A stretch of DNA of 64,000 nt from MR-S7 sp000400995. GTDB lineage: Bacteria > Pseudomonadota > Gammaproteobacteria > Burkholderiales > Burkholderiaceae_C. The notes beneath the pieces were generated by a model, which was not told the DNA's origin, ran no database searches, and worked only from the letters and a program-made list of their open reading frames with translations. This document shows, piece after piece, positions 27,276 to 35,407 of this stretch. The translations under genes were made by a program, and so were the position numbers. Each line of letters opens with the position of its first letter. Within the stretch, counting starts at the first letter, position 1. The DNA is taken from NCBI RefSeq assembly GCF_045291395.1, contig NZ_CP152342.1, positions 2,666,001-2,730,000 of the forward strand. Reading direction: 5' to 3'.

Positions 27276-28169
27276 ATGTCAACGCCCTCCTCCCCCGCCA
27301 TCCCGCCGGACCCGCACACCGCCGTCTTCCAGCAGCACCGCCCGCGCCTGGCCGGCGTGGCCTACCGCATGCTGGGCAGCCGCGCCGATGCCGACGACGT
27401 GCTGCAGGACGCCTGGCTGCGCTGGCAGGCCACGCCGGCCGAGCGCGTGCACACGGCCGAGGCCTGGCTGGTGACCACCGTCACGCGGCTGTGCCTGGAC
27501 CGCCTGCGCGCCGCGCGCACCGAGCGCGCGGCCTACGACGGCCCCTGGCTGCCCGAGCCCTGGATCGCGCCCGACGCGGCGCCGCCCGCCGACGCCCGCG
27601 CCGAACTGGCCAGCGACCTGTCGGTGGCGCTGCTGGTGGTGCTGGAGCGCCTCACGCCGGACGAGCGCGCGGCTTTCCTGCTGCACGACGTGTTCGACAG
27701 CGACTACGCCGAGGTGGCCGCCGTGCTGGGCAGGAGCGAGGCCGCGTGCCGCCAGCTCGTGCACCGCGCGCGCACCCAGGTGCGCCAGCGCAAGGCCCGC
27801 TTCACGGCCACGCCCGAGGCGGCGCGCGCGCTCATCGCGCGCTTCGTGCAGGCCATGCGCACGCAGGACCATGCCGCCCTGCTGGCCCTCTTTGCCGAAG
27901 ACGCGCAATGGACCGCCGACGGCGGCGGCAAGGTGCGCGCAGCCAGCAAGGTGCTGCGCGGCCCGCGCGCGCTCGCGCGCCTGGCCGCCGCCGTGTGGCG
28001 CGTGTACCTGCACGGCCACCAGATCGAGCCCGTGCAGGTCAACGGTGCGCCGGGCCTGCTGCTGCGCGACGCGGGCGGCGTGCGCTCGGTGATGGCCTTC
28101 GAGACCGACGGCGTGCGCATCCACGCCGTGTACTCGGTGCTCAACCCCGACAAGCTGCGCGGCCTGTAA
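27276..28169 (+). CDS. ECF41-family RNA polymerase sigma factor with SnoaL-like C-terminal domain
   Basis: A 297-residue ECF sigma factor. Region 2 is HRPRLAGVAYRMLGSRADAD followed by VLQDAWLRW. Region 4 is DEYAEV-like (VFDSDYAEVAAVLGRSEAAC). The C-terminal extension (about 170-297) is SnoaL-like. All three ECF41 hallmarks are visible: WLPEP in the linker, DGGGK in the extension and NPDKL near the end. The fused domain regulates the sigma factor in place of an anti-sigma factor. ATGs at 27264 and 27270 are possible starts, but they lie at or before the predicted transcription start. The partner AhpD-like gene follows. Confidence 0.92.
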   Translation: MSTPSSPAIPPDPHTAVFQQHRPRLAGVAYRMLGSRADADDVLQDAWLRWQATPAERVHTAEAWLVTTVTRLCLDRLRAARTERAAYDGPWLPEPWIAPDAAPPADARAELASDLSVALLVVLERLTPDERAAFLLHDVFDSDYAEVAAVLGRSEAACRQLVHRARTQVRQRKARFTATPEAARALIARFVQAMRTQDHAALLALFAEDAQWTADGGGKVRAASKVLRGPRALARLAAAVWRVYLHGHQIEPVQVNGAPGLLLRDAGGVRSVMAFETDGVRIHAVYSVLNPDKLRGL

Positions 28170-28233
28170 CGCCCGCCTTCACCGGCCGCGCACGCGGCCC
28201 GGCCCCCTTTCTTTCACCCCCCAGGAGAACACC

Positions 28234-28692
28234 ATGTCCCATGCCCAGCGCATCGACCTGCCGCGCAACCACGCTGCGGCCTACGCGGCCATGTACGGCC
28301 TGCAGAAGCACGTGAACGCCGGCAGCCTGCCCGTGCAACTGCACGAACTCGTGAAGATGCGCGCCTCGCAGATCAACGGCTGCGCCTTCTGCCTCGACCT
28401 GCACGCCCGCGTGGCGCGCGAGCACGGCGAGAGCGACCGGCGCCTGCACCTGCTCAACGCCTGGCGCGAGAGCGGCGCGTTCGACGCGCGCGAGTGCGCG
28501 GCCCTGGCCTGGACCGAGGCACTCACGCGCGTGGAGCAGTCGCAGGTGCCCGACAGCGTGTACGACGAAGTGCGCGCGCAGTTCACCGAGGCGGAGATCG
28601 TCGAGCTGTCGATGGCCATCGTCGCCATCAACGGCTGGAACCGGCTGATGGTCGCCTTCCGCACGCCGCCGGGCGGGCACACGCCGGGCTGA
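28234..28692 (+). CDS. Carboxymuconolactone decarboxylase/AhpD-like protein
   Basis: A 152-residue all-helical protein starting MSHAQRIDLPRNHAAAYAAM. The AhpD-type redox centre CAFCLDLH (with KMRASQINGC before it) is intact, which suggests peroxidase-like thiol chemistry. ECF41 sigma genes are typically linked to such COE-type genes (carboxymuconolactone decarboxylase, oxidoreductase, epimerase), and this is the standard pairing. No separate ECF41 promoter is seen in the 64-nt gap, so it is probably cotranscribed with the sigma factor. A CAGGAG Shine-Dalgarno precedes it. Confidence 0.92.
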   Translation: MSHAQRIDLPRNHAAAYAAMYGLQKHVNAGSLPVQLHELVKMRASQINGCAFCLDLHARVAREHGESDRRLHLLNAWRESGAFDARECAALAWTEALTRVEQSQVPDSVYDEVRAQFTEAEIVELSMAIVAINGWNRLMVAFRTPPGGHTPG

Positions 28693-28700
28693 TTCTTGTA

Positions 28701-28753
28701 GCCAAATCGGGCTGCGGCGCTTGCTGGGCAAGCGCGGGCAGCTCTCATTTTTG
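28701..28753 (+). repeat. Palindromic repeat copy
   Basis: GGGCTGCGGCGCTTG-CTGGG-CAAGCGC followed by GGGCAGCTCTCATTTTT, with a perfect 7-bp stem. Located between the convergent AhpD-like and LysR genes. Confidence 0.8.
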
Positions 28754-28759
28754 ATCCAC

Positions 28760-29653
28760 CTACCACGGCGCGCCCGCGAAGCGCTGCACCAGGAAGTCCA
28801 GCAGCGCGCGCACCGCCGGGGCCAGGTGGCGGCGCGACGGGTACAGCGCGTACACCGTGAGCTGCGGCGGCGCCCAACCGGGCAGCAGCGCCTGCAGCGC
28901 GCCCGCCTGCAGCAGCGGCCGCACCAGATAGGTGGGCTGCAGCGCGATGCCCGCGCCGGCCTGCGCCGCCGCCATCAGCACCACGGCGTCGTTGGCCGTG
29001 AAGCGCGTGGGCACGCTCACCGCCTGCACGCCGGCCTGCGCGTGGGTGAAGCGCCATTCGCTACGGCCGAAGTTGGCGTGGCCCAGGCAGCGGTGCGCCG
29101 CCAGGTCGGCCGGCTGCGCCGGGCGCCCCATGCGCGCCAGGTAGGCGGGCGCGGCCACCAGCACCGATTCGCACACGGCCAGCGGCCGCGCGATCAGGGC
29201 CGGGTCGGGGTCGGCGCTGATGCGGATGGCCAGGTCGATGCGCTCGGCCACCAGGTTCACCGCGCCCTCGCTCACGTTCAAGTCCACGTGGAGCTGCGGG
29301 TGCAGCGCCAGGAAGTCGCCCAGCGCCGCCGCGAGCTGCGCGTAGCCGAAGGACATGCTGCAGGTCAGCCGCAGCTGCCCGCGCAGCGCGCCGCCGGCGG
29401 GCGCGGTGGCCTCCTCCACCTCCTGGGCGATGGCCAGCATCTGCAGGCAGCGGCGCAGGCACTGCTCGCCCGCGTCGGTCAGCGTCACGCGGCGCGTGGT
29501 GCGCTGCAGCAGGCGCGCGCCCAGCCACTGTTCCATGGCGGCCACGTAGCGCGTGACCATGGCGCGCGACAGGGCCAGGCGCTCGCTGGTGGCGGTGAAG
29601 CTGCCGGTCTGCGCCACATCGGCGAAGACGCGCATGGCGGTGAGGCGGTCCAT
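28760..29653 (-). CDS. LysR family transcriptional regulator
   Basis: A 297-residue LTTR of the CrgA-like subgroup. The N-terminal winged HTH is MDRLTAMRVFADVAQTGSFT then SERLALSRAMVTRYVAAMEQ. The effector domain (about 90-295) contains RGQLRLTCSMSFGYAQLAAA. The start MDRLTAM is preferred to an ATG 18 nt upstream. It is divergent from the MBL-fold gene (106-nt gap), the usual arrangement for an LTTR and its target. Confidence 0.93.
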   Translation of the reverse strand: MDRLTAMRVFADVAQTGSFTATSERLALSRAMVTRYVAAMEQWLGARLLQRTTRRVTLTDAGEQCLRRCLQMLAIAQEVEEATAPAGGALRGQLRLTCSMSFGYAQLAAALGDFLALHPQLHVDLNVSEGAVNLVAERIDLAIRISADPDPALIARPLAVCESVLVAAPAYLARMGRPAQPADLAAHRCLGHANFGRSEWRFTHAQAGVQAVSVPTRFTANDAVVLMAAAQAGAGIALQPTYLVRPLLQAGALQALLPGWAPPQLTVYALYPSRRHLAPAVRALLDFLVQRFAGAPW

Positions 29654-29759
29654 GGTATTTGCGCGAATCAAGAAACAATCAAGCGCATTCTGAGCCGTTT
29701 ATCTGTTTCGTTTCAAGCAATAAAGTCCTGTCCATCGTTTTTTTCCACCGGACTTCTCC

Positions 29760-30626
29760 ATGACTTTGCGCACCACCCTGCTCTCCACCACGCTCGCCCT
29801 GGCCTTCGGCGCCGCCCACGCCGCCGGGCCGCTGCGGCTCACGGTCTACAACGCCGACGCGAACAGCTTCCACGTCAACTCCGTGCTGCTGAGCGGCGAG
29901 AAGGAGGCGCTGGTGATCGACACCGGCTTCACGCGCGCCGACGCCTACCGCATCGCCGCCAACGTGCTCGACAGCGGCAAGACGCTCACCACCATCCTGG
30001 TGAGCAACGCCGACCCCGACTACTACTTCGGCGCCGAGACGCTCCAGGCCCTGTTCCCGCAGGCCAAGGTGGTGGCCACGCCCGCCGTGCGCGAGAAGAT
30101 CCAGGCCAAGATGGCCGGCAAGCTCGCGTTCTGGGGCCCCAAGATGGGCGTGAACGCCCCCGCGCGGCCGGTGCTGCCCGAGGCCCTGGCGGGCACCACG
30201 CTCACCGTGGACGGCCAGGCCGTGGAGCTGCGCGGCACCACCGGGCCGCTGGCGCACCGCCCGTACGTGTGGGTGCCATCGCTGCATGCCATCGTGGGCA
30301 ACGTGGCGCTGTTCGGCAACATGCACGTGTGGACGGCCGACACGCAAAAGCCCGCCGAGCGCCAGGCCTGGATCGCCCAACTCGACGAGATGAAGGCCCT
30401 GCAGCCGCGCGTGGTGGTGCCGGGCCACATGGCCGCCGGCACGGCGACCGACGCCGGGGTGATCGACTTCACGCGCGGCTACCTGGTCAGGTTCGAGGCG
30501 GCGCTGCAGCAGGCGCAAGACAGCGCGGGCGTCATCCAGGCCCTGCGCACGGCCTACCCGCAGTTGGGCGAGAGCGCCTCGCTCGACCTCGGCGCCAAGG
30601 TGAACAAGGGCGAGATGGCCTGGTGA
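29760..30626 (+). CDS. MBL-fold metallo-hydrolase-like protein, exported, degenerate metal site
   Basis: A 288-residue protein with a signal peptide (1-21, ending AHAA). The metallo-beta-lactamase fold is recognisable: SVLLSGEKEALVIDTGFTRA, then the position of the HxHxDH motif, then GTTGPLAHRPYVWV and VVVPGHMAAG. The canonical HxHxDH reads NADPDYY (VSNADPDYYFG), so most zinc ligands of site 1 are lost. It resembles the MBL subgroup labelled Vmh. Either it uses a different metal set or it is not a hydrolase. The divergent LysR gene probably regulates it. Confidence 0.85.
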   Translation: MTLRTTLLSTTLALAFGAAHAAGPLRLTVYNADANSFHVNSVLLSGEKEALVIDTGFTRADAYRIAANVLDSGKTLTTILVSNADPDYYFGAETLQALFPQAKVVATPAVREKIQAKMAGKLAFWGPKMGVNAPARPVLPEALAGTTLTVDGQAVELRGTTGPLAHRPYVWVPSLHAIVGNVALFGNMHVWTADTQKPAERQAWIAQLDEMKALQPRVVVPGHMAAGTATDAGVIDFTRGYLVRFEAALQQAQDSAGVIQALRTAYPQLGESASLDLGAKVNKGEMAW

Positions 30627-30637
30627 TTCTTTGAGGG

Positions 30638-30686
30638 TTTTCGGGCTCCAGCGGTTGCTGGGCAAGCGCTGGCAGCTATGGAAACA
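30638..30686 (+). repeat. Palindromic repeat copy
   Basis: GGGCTCCAGCGGTTGCTGGG then CAAGCGCTGGCAGCTATGG, located between the MBL gene and the DUF3325 gene. Confidence 0.75.
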
Positions 30687-30694
30687 GGAGTTTC

Positions 30695-31015
30695 TTACCC
30701 TGCCCCGCCGGCCCAGGCCAGCAGGCGCAGCCAACGCGGGCGCCAGGCCAGCGCCAGCCCCACCGCCAGCGCGGCGAAGGCCAGGGCCATGACCCACACG
30801 AGCGAGGCCATCGACGCATGGTCCACCGCCAGGCACAGGCCCAGCGCACCGAGCAGGCCCAGCGCGCCCAGCACACGCAGGCGCATCGCCTGGGCGGGGC
30901 GGGGCGCGGCGGCGCCGCGCACCTGCTCCCAGTGCACGTCCATGGCCAGGGCCAGCCAGCCCATGCCCGCCACGGCGCAGGCCACGGCGGCGGTCAGCAG
31001 CAGTGCGTCATGCAT
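30695..31015 (-). CDS. DUF3325 family membrane protein
   Basis: A 106-residue protein with three to four predicted helices, starting MHDALLLTAAVACAVAGMGW. This small family is found next to PepSY-TM proteins in iron-uptake loci. It overlaps the 3' end of the PepSY gene by 8 nt and is the last gene of a three-gene operon. Function unknown. Confidence 0.8.
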   Translation of the reverse strand: MHDALLLTAAVACAVAGMGWLALAMDVHWEQVRGAAAPRPAQAMRLRVLGALGLLGALGLCLAVDHASMASLVWVMALAFAALAVGLALAWRPRWLRLLAWAGGAG

Positions 31016-32690
31016 GGGCGGCCTCCGCTGCGGCCAGGCCGGGGACGGCGGGCGCGGCCTGCGCGCGCTGCTTGAGCCGGCGCGCGGTCCATGCGGCCAG
31101 GGCGCCGCCGGCCAGGATGAACAGGTCCACCCCCGCCACCGGCCAGTAGCCCGCGCCCAGGGTCTTGAGCAGGTGGTCGCCGGTGGTCACCCAGTTGAGC
31201 AGCACGGTAGCCACGGCCATGGCGGCCACGGCCCAGCACTGTTCGTGCCACGCCGGGTTCCGGCGGCCCTGCGCCACCGGGGCGCTGCGCACGAAGGCGT
31301 GCGCCATGGCTGCCACCCAGCCGGCCCAGAACAGGTACTGTTCCAGATCGCCACGCGGGGGCCAGCCAGCGGGCAACACGTCGGGCAGCAGCCGGTTGGC
31401 GATCAGGATGGTGAGCGAAGCCAGCAGCATGCCGGTGACGGTGGTCACGGCCAGCGCATCCACCACGCGCGCCCCTTGGCTGCCCTGCCTGGCATGCTGC
31501 TTCTTGCGCTTTTCCACGAAGAAGATGAAGCCCGTGGCGATGCACACGCAGCCCATCAACCCGCCCAGCACGTACAGCCAGCGCAGCAGCCAGTGGCGGA
31601 AGTGCTGCAGGTGCAGCCCGGTGAGGAAGGTGTTGACGCTATCCACCGCGGTGGGCGGCGGGTCTTCGCGCAGCACCTCGCCGGTGCTGGCCTTGAAGTG
31701 GATGCCGTCGCCCACGAGCGCGATGCGGTCGGTGCCCGCGCGGTAGATGCTGACGTAGCCGTTGGCATCGCCCACGTGCTGCACCGCGAGGAAGCCCACC
31801 TCGCCCGCCATGTCCTTGGCGGCCCAGCGGCGCTGGGCCTCGGCCACCATGGCGTCCACCGAGGCCAGCGGCGCGGCCACGCCGGCGCGGTCGTGCGGCA
31901 GGCCGGTTTCCTCGGCTTCCAGCTTTTCGTGCAGTTCGTGCAGCGGCTCCAGCTGGGTGTGCGACACGGGGAAGTAGATGCCCGCGAAGATCACCAGCCC
32001 GGTGAAAGCGAAGAAGAAGTGGAACGGCAGCGCCAGCACGCCGGTCATGTTGTGCAGGTCGAGCGTGCTGCGCTGCGTGGCCTTCTTGGGGCGGAAGGTG
32101 AAGAACTCGCGGAAGATCTTGCGGTGCATGACCACGCCGCTGACCAGCGCCGCCAGCATCACCAGCGCCGCGAAGCCTACGATCCAGGTGCCCAGGCCCG
32201 CCCAACGCAGGTTCAGGCTGTAGTGCAGCGGGTAGAAGAACTGGCTGCCGATCTTGAGCCGGTCGTCCGGCAGCGCCGCGCCGCTGCGCGGGTCGATGGT
32301 GCGGTTGCCCCAGACGCCCTGCTCCGGGTCCTTGGCGTTGGGCACCTCGTAGCCCGCGAACAGGCCCAGCACCGGGTCGCGGTGCGTGGTGTAGGCGCCC
32401 CAGCGGCGCACGGTGTCGAAACGCTCGGGCAGCGCGCCGTTGACGCGGTCGCGCATGAAGTCCAGGCTCTGCTTACTGGGCTGCATGTCCTCGAACACCG
32501 GCCGCAGCAGCTTGTCGAACGAGGGCATGGGCTGCGGCGCGAAGCGCGACTGCGGAATCGCCCAGCGGTCGATCTCGCGGTCGAACACCGATAGCGCGCC
32601 GAAGAAGAAGCAGGCCATGAGCACGAAGCCCAGCGCCAGGCCGAACCAAGTGTGCAGCCAGGCCATGGCCAAGCGGAAATTCGGGAACAT
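31008..32690 (-). CDS. PepSY-associated TM helix domain protein
   Basis: A 560-residue inner-membrane protein starting MFPNFRLAMAWLHTWFGLAL. Several PepSY-associated TM segments are present, e.g. RKIFREFFTFRPKKATQRST followed by LDLHNMTGVLALPFHFFFAF. Paired conserved histidines (HTW, LDLHNMTG, GLHLQHFRHWL) suggest haem coordination. Family members are proposed ferric-siderophore reductases in the inner membrane. An AGGAGG Shine-Dalgarno 7 nt before 32690 fixes the start. It is flanked by DUF3649 and DUF3325, the usual neighbours. Confidence 0.9.
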   Translation of the reverse strand: MFPNFRLAMAWLHTWFGLALGFVLMACFFFGALSVFDREIDRWAIPQSRFAPQPMPSFDKLLRPVFEDMQPSKQSLDFMRDRVNGALPERFDTVRRWGAYTTHRDPVLGLFAGYEVPNAKDPEQGVWGNRTIDPRSGAALPDDRLKIGSQFFYPLHYSLNLRWAGLGTWIVGFAALVMLAALVSGVVMHRKIFREFFTFRPKKATQRSTLDLHNMTGVLALPFHFFFAFTGLVIFAGIYFPVSHTQLEPLHELHEKLEAEETGLPHDRAGVAAPLASVDAMVAEAQRRWAAKDMAGEVGFLAVQHVGDANGYVSIYRAGTDRIALVGDGIHFKASTGEVLREDPPPTAVDSVNTFLTGLHLQHFRHWLLRWLYVLGGLMGCVCIATGFIFFVEKRKKQHARQGSQGARVVDALAVTTVTGMLLASLTILIANRLLPDVLPAGWPPRGDLEQYLFWAGWVAAMAHAFVRSAPVAQGRRNPAWHEQCWAVAAMAVATVLLNWVTTGDHLLKTLGAGYWPVAGVDLFILAGGALAAWTARRLKQRAQAAPAVPGLAAAEAAHA

Positions 32691-32701
32691 CGCGGCCTCC
32701 T

Positions 32702-33004
32702 TCACGCCAGCACGCCTTGCAGCACCGAGGCCGCCGCCGCCATGAACGCGCCGCCGCCCGCGAGCACGATCCACACGCGGGCCAGGCTGCGGGCCGCGAA
32801 GGCCCACAGGAACGCCACCAAGTACACCAGCATGCCCAGGATGCTGGTGAGGTGCTCGGCGTCGTGGAACGGCATGCCCAGCGCGAACAGGCCGGACATG
32901 CCCAGGGCGATGAAGCCCCACGTGAAGGCGTAGCCGCCCAGCACGGCGGCGGCGATGCGCAGCGCGGCGTGCAGGCGGGGGCGGGTGGCGAGGCTGGCGG
33001 TCAT
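32702..33004 (-). CDS. DUF3649 family membrane protein
   Basis: A 100-residue protein with three predicted helices, starting MTASLATRPRLHAALRIAAA and containing GMPFHDAEHLTSILGMLVYL. It is the first gene of the DUF3649-PepSY-DUF3325 operon, which in related genomes accompanies TonB-dependent siderophore receptors. No receptor is visible here. Confidence 0.8.
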   Translation of the reverse strand: MTASLATRPRLHAALRIAAAVLGGYAFTWGFIALGMSGLFALGMPFHDAEHLTSILGMLVYLVAFLWAFAARSLARVWIVLAGGGAFMAAAASVLQGVLA

Positions 33005-33014
33005 GCGGGCAAAC

Positions 33015-33040
33015 AGAAAATGAGAACTGTTTGCATTATC
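33015..33040 (-). promoter_or_regulatory. Possible Fur box upstream of the DUF3649-PepSY operon
   Basis: Minus strand GATAATGCAAACAGTTCTCA then TTTTC, about 15 nt before the start codon, has Fur-box-like half sites (GATAATG, TTCTCATTTTC). This is a weak by-eye match. Confidence 0.4.
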
Positions 33041-33060
33041 GCGGACATGAGGATTGCATG

Positions 33061-33110
33061 CCAAATCGCCCTCCAGCGCTTGCCCAGCAAGCGCAGAAAG
33101 CTATCAAAGG
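33061..33110 (+). repeat. Palindromic repeat copy
   Basis: GCCCTCCAGCGCTTG-CCCAG-CAAGCGC then AGAAAGCTATCAAAG, with a perfect stem. Located just past the murB stop. Confidence 0.8.
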
Positions 33111-33125
33111 AAAGCGGCCGGCGGC

Positions 33126-34202
33126 CTACACCACCACCGGCTCCGGTTCCAGCCGGATGCCGAAGCGCTCGTACACGCTGGTCTGGATGGCCTTGGCCAG
33201 CGTCATGACCTCGCCGCCGGTCACGCTGTCGCTGCGCGTGCCGCGGTTGACCAGCACCAGCGCCTGCTTCTCGTAGACGCCGGCCTTGCCCACCGTCTTG
33301 CCCTTCCAGCCGCAGGCGTCGATGAGCCAGCCCGCGGCCAGCTTGATGGTGCCGTCCGGCAGCGGATAGTGCACGACCTTGGGATCGCGCGCGATGATGT
33401 CCTGGCACTGCTCGGGCGTCACCGTGGGGTTCTTGAAGAAGCTGCCGGCGTTGCCCACCACGGCCGGGTCGGGCAGCTTGGCGCGGCGGATCTCGCACAC
33501 CCAGTCGAAGATCTGCCGGGGCGTGGGGTGCTCGGTGCCGGCTTCCGCGCGCTTCCTCTCCAGGTCGAGGTAGCCCAGCTCGGGCCGCCATTCCTTGGAC
33601 AGCCACAGGCGTACGCGGGTGATGACCGCGCGCCCGGCCAGGCCCATGCCGCGCGGCAAGCCGCTGCCCTCGTGCGGCGCCTGCGGCGCCGCGTGCTTGA
33701 AGACCGAGTCGCGGTAGCCGAAGGCGCACTGCGCCGCATCGAGCGTGAAGGCGCGGCCCGTGGCCAGGTCGATCGCGTCGAGCGAATGGAAGCGGTCCTG
33801 CAGCTCCACGCCGTAGGCACCGATGTTCTGCACGGGCGCCGCGCCCACGGTGCCGGGGATCAGCGCCATGTTCTCCAGGCCGGGGTAGCCCTGCGCCAGC
33901 GTCCAGGCCACGGCCTCGTGCCAGACCTCGCCGGCACCGGCCTCGACGACCCAGCCCCGGTCGGTTTCCTCCAGCAGGCGCAGGCCCTTGATCTCCATCT
34001 TGAGCACCACGGGCTTGACGTCGCCCGTCAGCACGATATTGCTGCCCCCGCCCAGCACGAACAGGGGCTGGCGGACCAGCCGGTGGTCGGCCAGCACGTC
34101 GTGCACGTCCTGCTCCGAGCGCACGCGCACCAGCGTGTGGGCGCGCGCGGCGATGCCGAAGGTGTTGCTGTGCTGCAGGGAGACGTTTTTCTCGACTAAC
34201 AT
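33126..34202 (-). CDS. murB: UDP-N-acetylenolpyruvoylglucosamine reductase
   Basis: A 358-residue type I MurB flavoenzyme that reduces UDP-GlcNAc-enolpyruvate to UDP-MurNAc in peptidoglycan synthesis. The FAD-binding domain has QPLFVLGGGSNIVLTGDVKP, ALIPGTVGAAPVQNIGAYGV and FGYRDSVFK. GNAGSFFKNPTV carries the catalytic serine. The ATG at 34202 gives the usual MLVEKNVSLQHSNTFGI start. It is divergent from the yajQ gene. Confidence 0.96.
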   Translation of the reverse strand: MLVEKNVSLQHSNTFGIAARAHTLVRVRSEQDVHDVLADHRLVRQPLFVLGGGSNIVLTGDVKPVVLKMEIKGLRLLEETDRGWVVEAGAGEVWHEAVAWTLAQGYPGLENMALIPGTVGAAPVQNIGAYGVELQDRFHSLDAIDLATGRAFTLDAAQCAFGYRDSVFKHAAPQAPHEGSGLPRGMGLAGRAVITRVRLWLSKEWRPELGYLDLERKRAEAGTEHPTPRQIFDWVCEIRRAKLPDPAVVGNAGSFFKNPTVTPEQCQDIIARDPKVVHYPLPDGTIKLAAGWLIDACGWKGKTVGKAGVYEKQALVLVNRGTRSDSVTGGEVMTLAKAIQTSVYERFGIRLEPEPVVV

Positions 34203-34268
34203 CGGCCGGATTGTCGCACCCCGCCTTCGCGGGGCGCGGGTTTGTACCGAGTAGCCGAGAGTTCCGCC

Positions 34269-34754
34269 ATGCCGTCTTTTGATACCGTCTGTGAAGCCAA
34301 CTTCGTCGAAGTGAAGAACGCCGTGGAGAACACCGCCAAGGAGATCGGCACGCGCTTCGACTTCAAGGGCACCTCCGCCGCCGTGGAGCTGAAGGACAAG
34401 GAAATCACCCTGTTCGGCGACGCCGAGTTCCAGCTGCAGCAGGTCGAGGAAATCCTGCGGGGCAAGCTCACCAAGCGCAGCGTGGACGTGCGCTTCCTCG
34501 ACGTGCAAAAGCCCCAGAAGATCGGCGGCGACAAGCTCAAGCAGTTGGTGAAGGTCAAGAACGGCATCGACAGCGAGCAGGCCAAGAAGATCCAGAAGCT
34601 CATCAAGGAAAGCAAGCTCAAGCTGCAGGCCGCCATCCAGGAAGACAAGGTGCGCGTCACCGGCGCCAAGCGCGACGACCTGCAGGCCGCCATGGCGCTG
34701 ATCCGCAAGGAAGTGGCCGACCTGCCGCTGACCTTCGACAACTTCCGCGACTAG
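34269..34754 (+). CDS. YajQ family nucleotide-binding protein
   Basis: A 161-residue protein starting MPSFDTVCEANFVEVKNAVE and containing DFKGTSAAVELKDKEITLFG, SVDVRFLDVQKPQKI and DLPLTFDNFRD. YajQ proteins bind nucleotides, and in Xanthomonas a homologue binds cyclic di-GMP. The length is the family norm. It is followed after 15 nt by the aspartic protease gene. Confidence 0.95.
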   Translation: MPSFDTVCEANFVEVKNAVENTAKEIGTRFDFKGTSAAVELKDKEITLFGDAEFQLQQVEEILRGKLTKRSVDVRFLDVQKPQKIGGDKLKQLVKVKNGIDSEQAKKIQKLIKESKLKLQAAIQEDKVRVTGAKRDDLQAAMALIRKEVADLPLTFDNFRD

Positions 34755-34769
34755 CGCCCGGCGGGTTCC

Positions 34770-35402
34770 ATGCGCGCGCCCTTCCTCGCCGCAATGCTCT
34801 CGCTGGCAGCGATGGCGGCGCATGCGCAGAACGTGGCGCTGGCGGGCATCCTGGGCAGCAAGGCGCTGCTGGTGGTCGATGGCGGTGCGCCGCGCGCCGT
34901 CGCGGCGGGCGAGGCGCACCGGGGCGTGCGCGTGGTCTCCGTGGGCCAGGGCGAGGCGGTGGTGGACGTGGACGGCGGCCGCCGTACGCTGCGCCTGGGC
35001 GAGGCGCCGGTGAGCGTGGCCACGCCGGGCGGGGGCCAGCGCCTGGTGCTCAAGGCCGATGCGCGCGGGCACTTCGTCAACACCGGATTCATCAACGGGC
35101 GCGTCATGCAGTACATGGTGGACACCGGCGCCTCCACGGTCGCCATCGGCCTGCCCGAAGCGCAGCGCATGGGCCTGAAGGCCGAGAACGGCCAGCCCGT
35201 GCTCATGAGCACCGCCAACGGCACGGCCCAGGGCTGGCGCGTGCGGCTCGACTCCGTGCGCGCCGGCACGCTGGAGCTGCGCGGCGTGGACGCCATCGTC
35301 ACGCCACAGCCCATGCCCTACGTGCTGCTGGGCAACAGCTTCCTGCGCGCCTTCGAGATGAGCCGCACCGGCGACGAGATGGTGCTGCAGCAACGCCCCT
35401 GA
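34770..35402 (+). CDS. Retropepsin-like clan AA aspartic protease, exported
   Basis: A 210-residue protein. A signal peptide (1-19, ending AAHA) is followed by a small N-terminal domain and then the retropepsin fold from about 95. QYMVDTGASTVAIGLPEAQR contains the catalytic DTGA; VLLGNSFLRAFEMSRTGDEM is the C-terminal signature. It matches the TIGR02281-type proteases, which act as homodimers in the periplasm. The substrate is unknown. Confidence 0.9.
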   Translation: MRAPFLAAMLSLAAMAAHAQNVALAGILGSKALLVVDGGAPRAVAAGEAHRGVRVVSVGQGEAVVDVDGGRRTLRLGEAPVSVATPGGGQRLVLKADARGHFVNTGFINGRVMQYMVDTGASTVAIGLPEAQRMGLKAENGQPVLMSTANGTAQGWRVRLDSVRAGTLELRGVDAIVTPQPMPYVLLGNSFLRAFEMSRTGDEMVLQQRP

Positions 35403-35407
35403 AAACC

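Noticed and set aside
25409..27319. A 636-codon open frame on the minus strand opposite the SLC13 gene
   Set aside because: It is a high-GC shadow of the transporter gene, with His/Arg/Gly-rich composition and no domain. The plus-strand reading is a clear membrane transporter.
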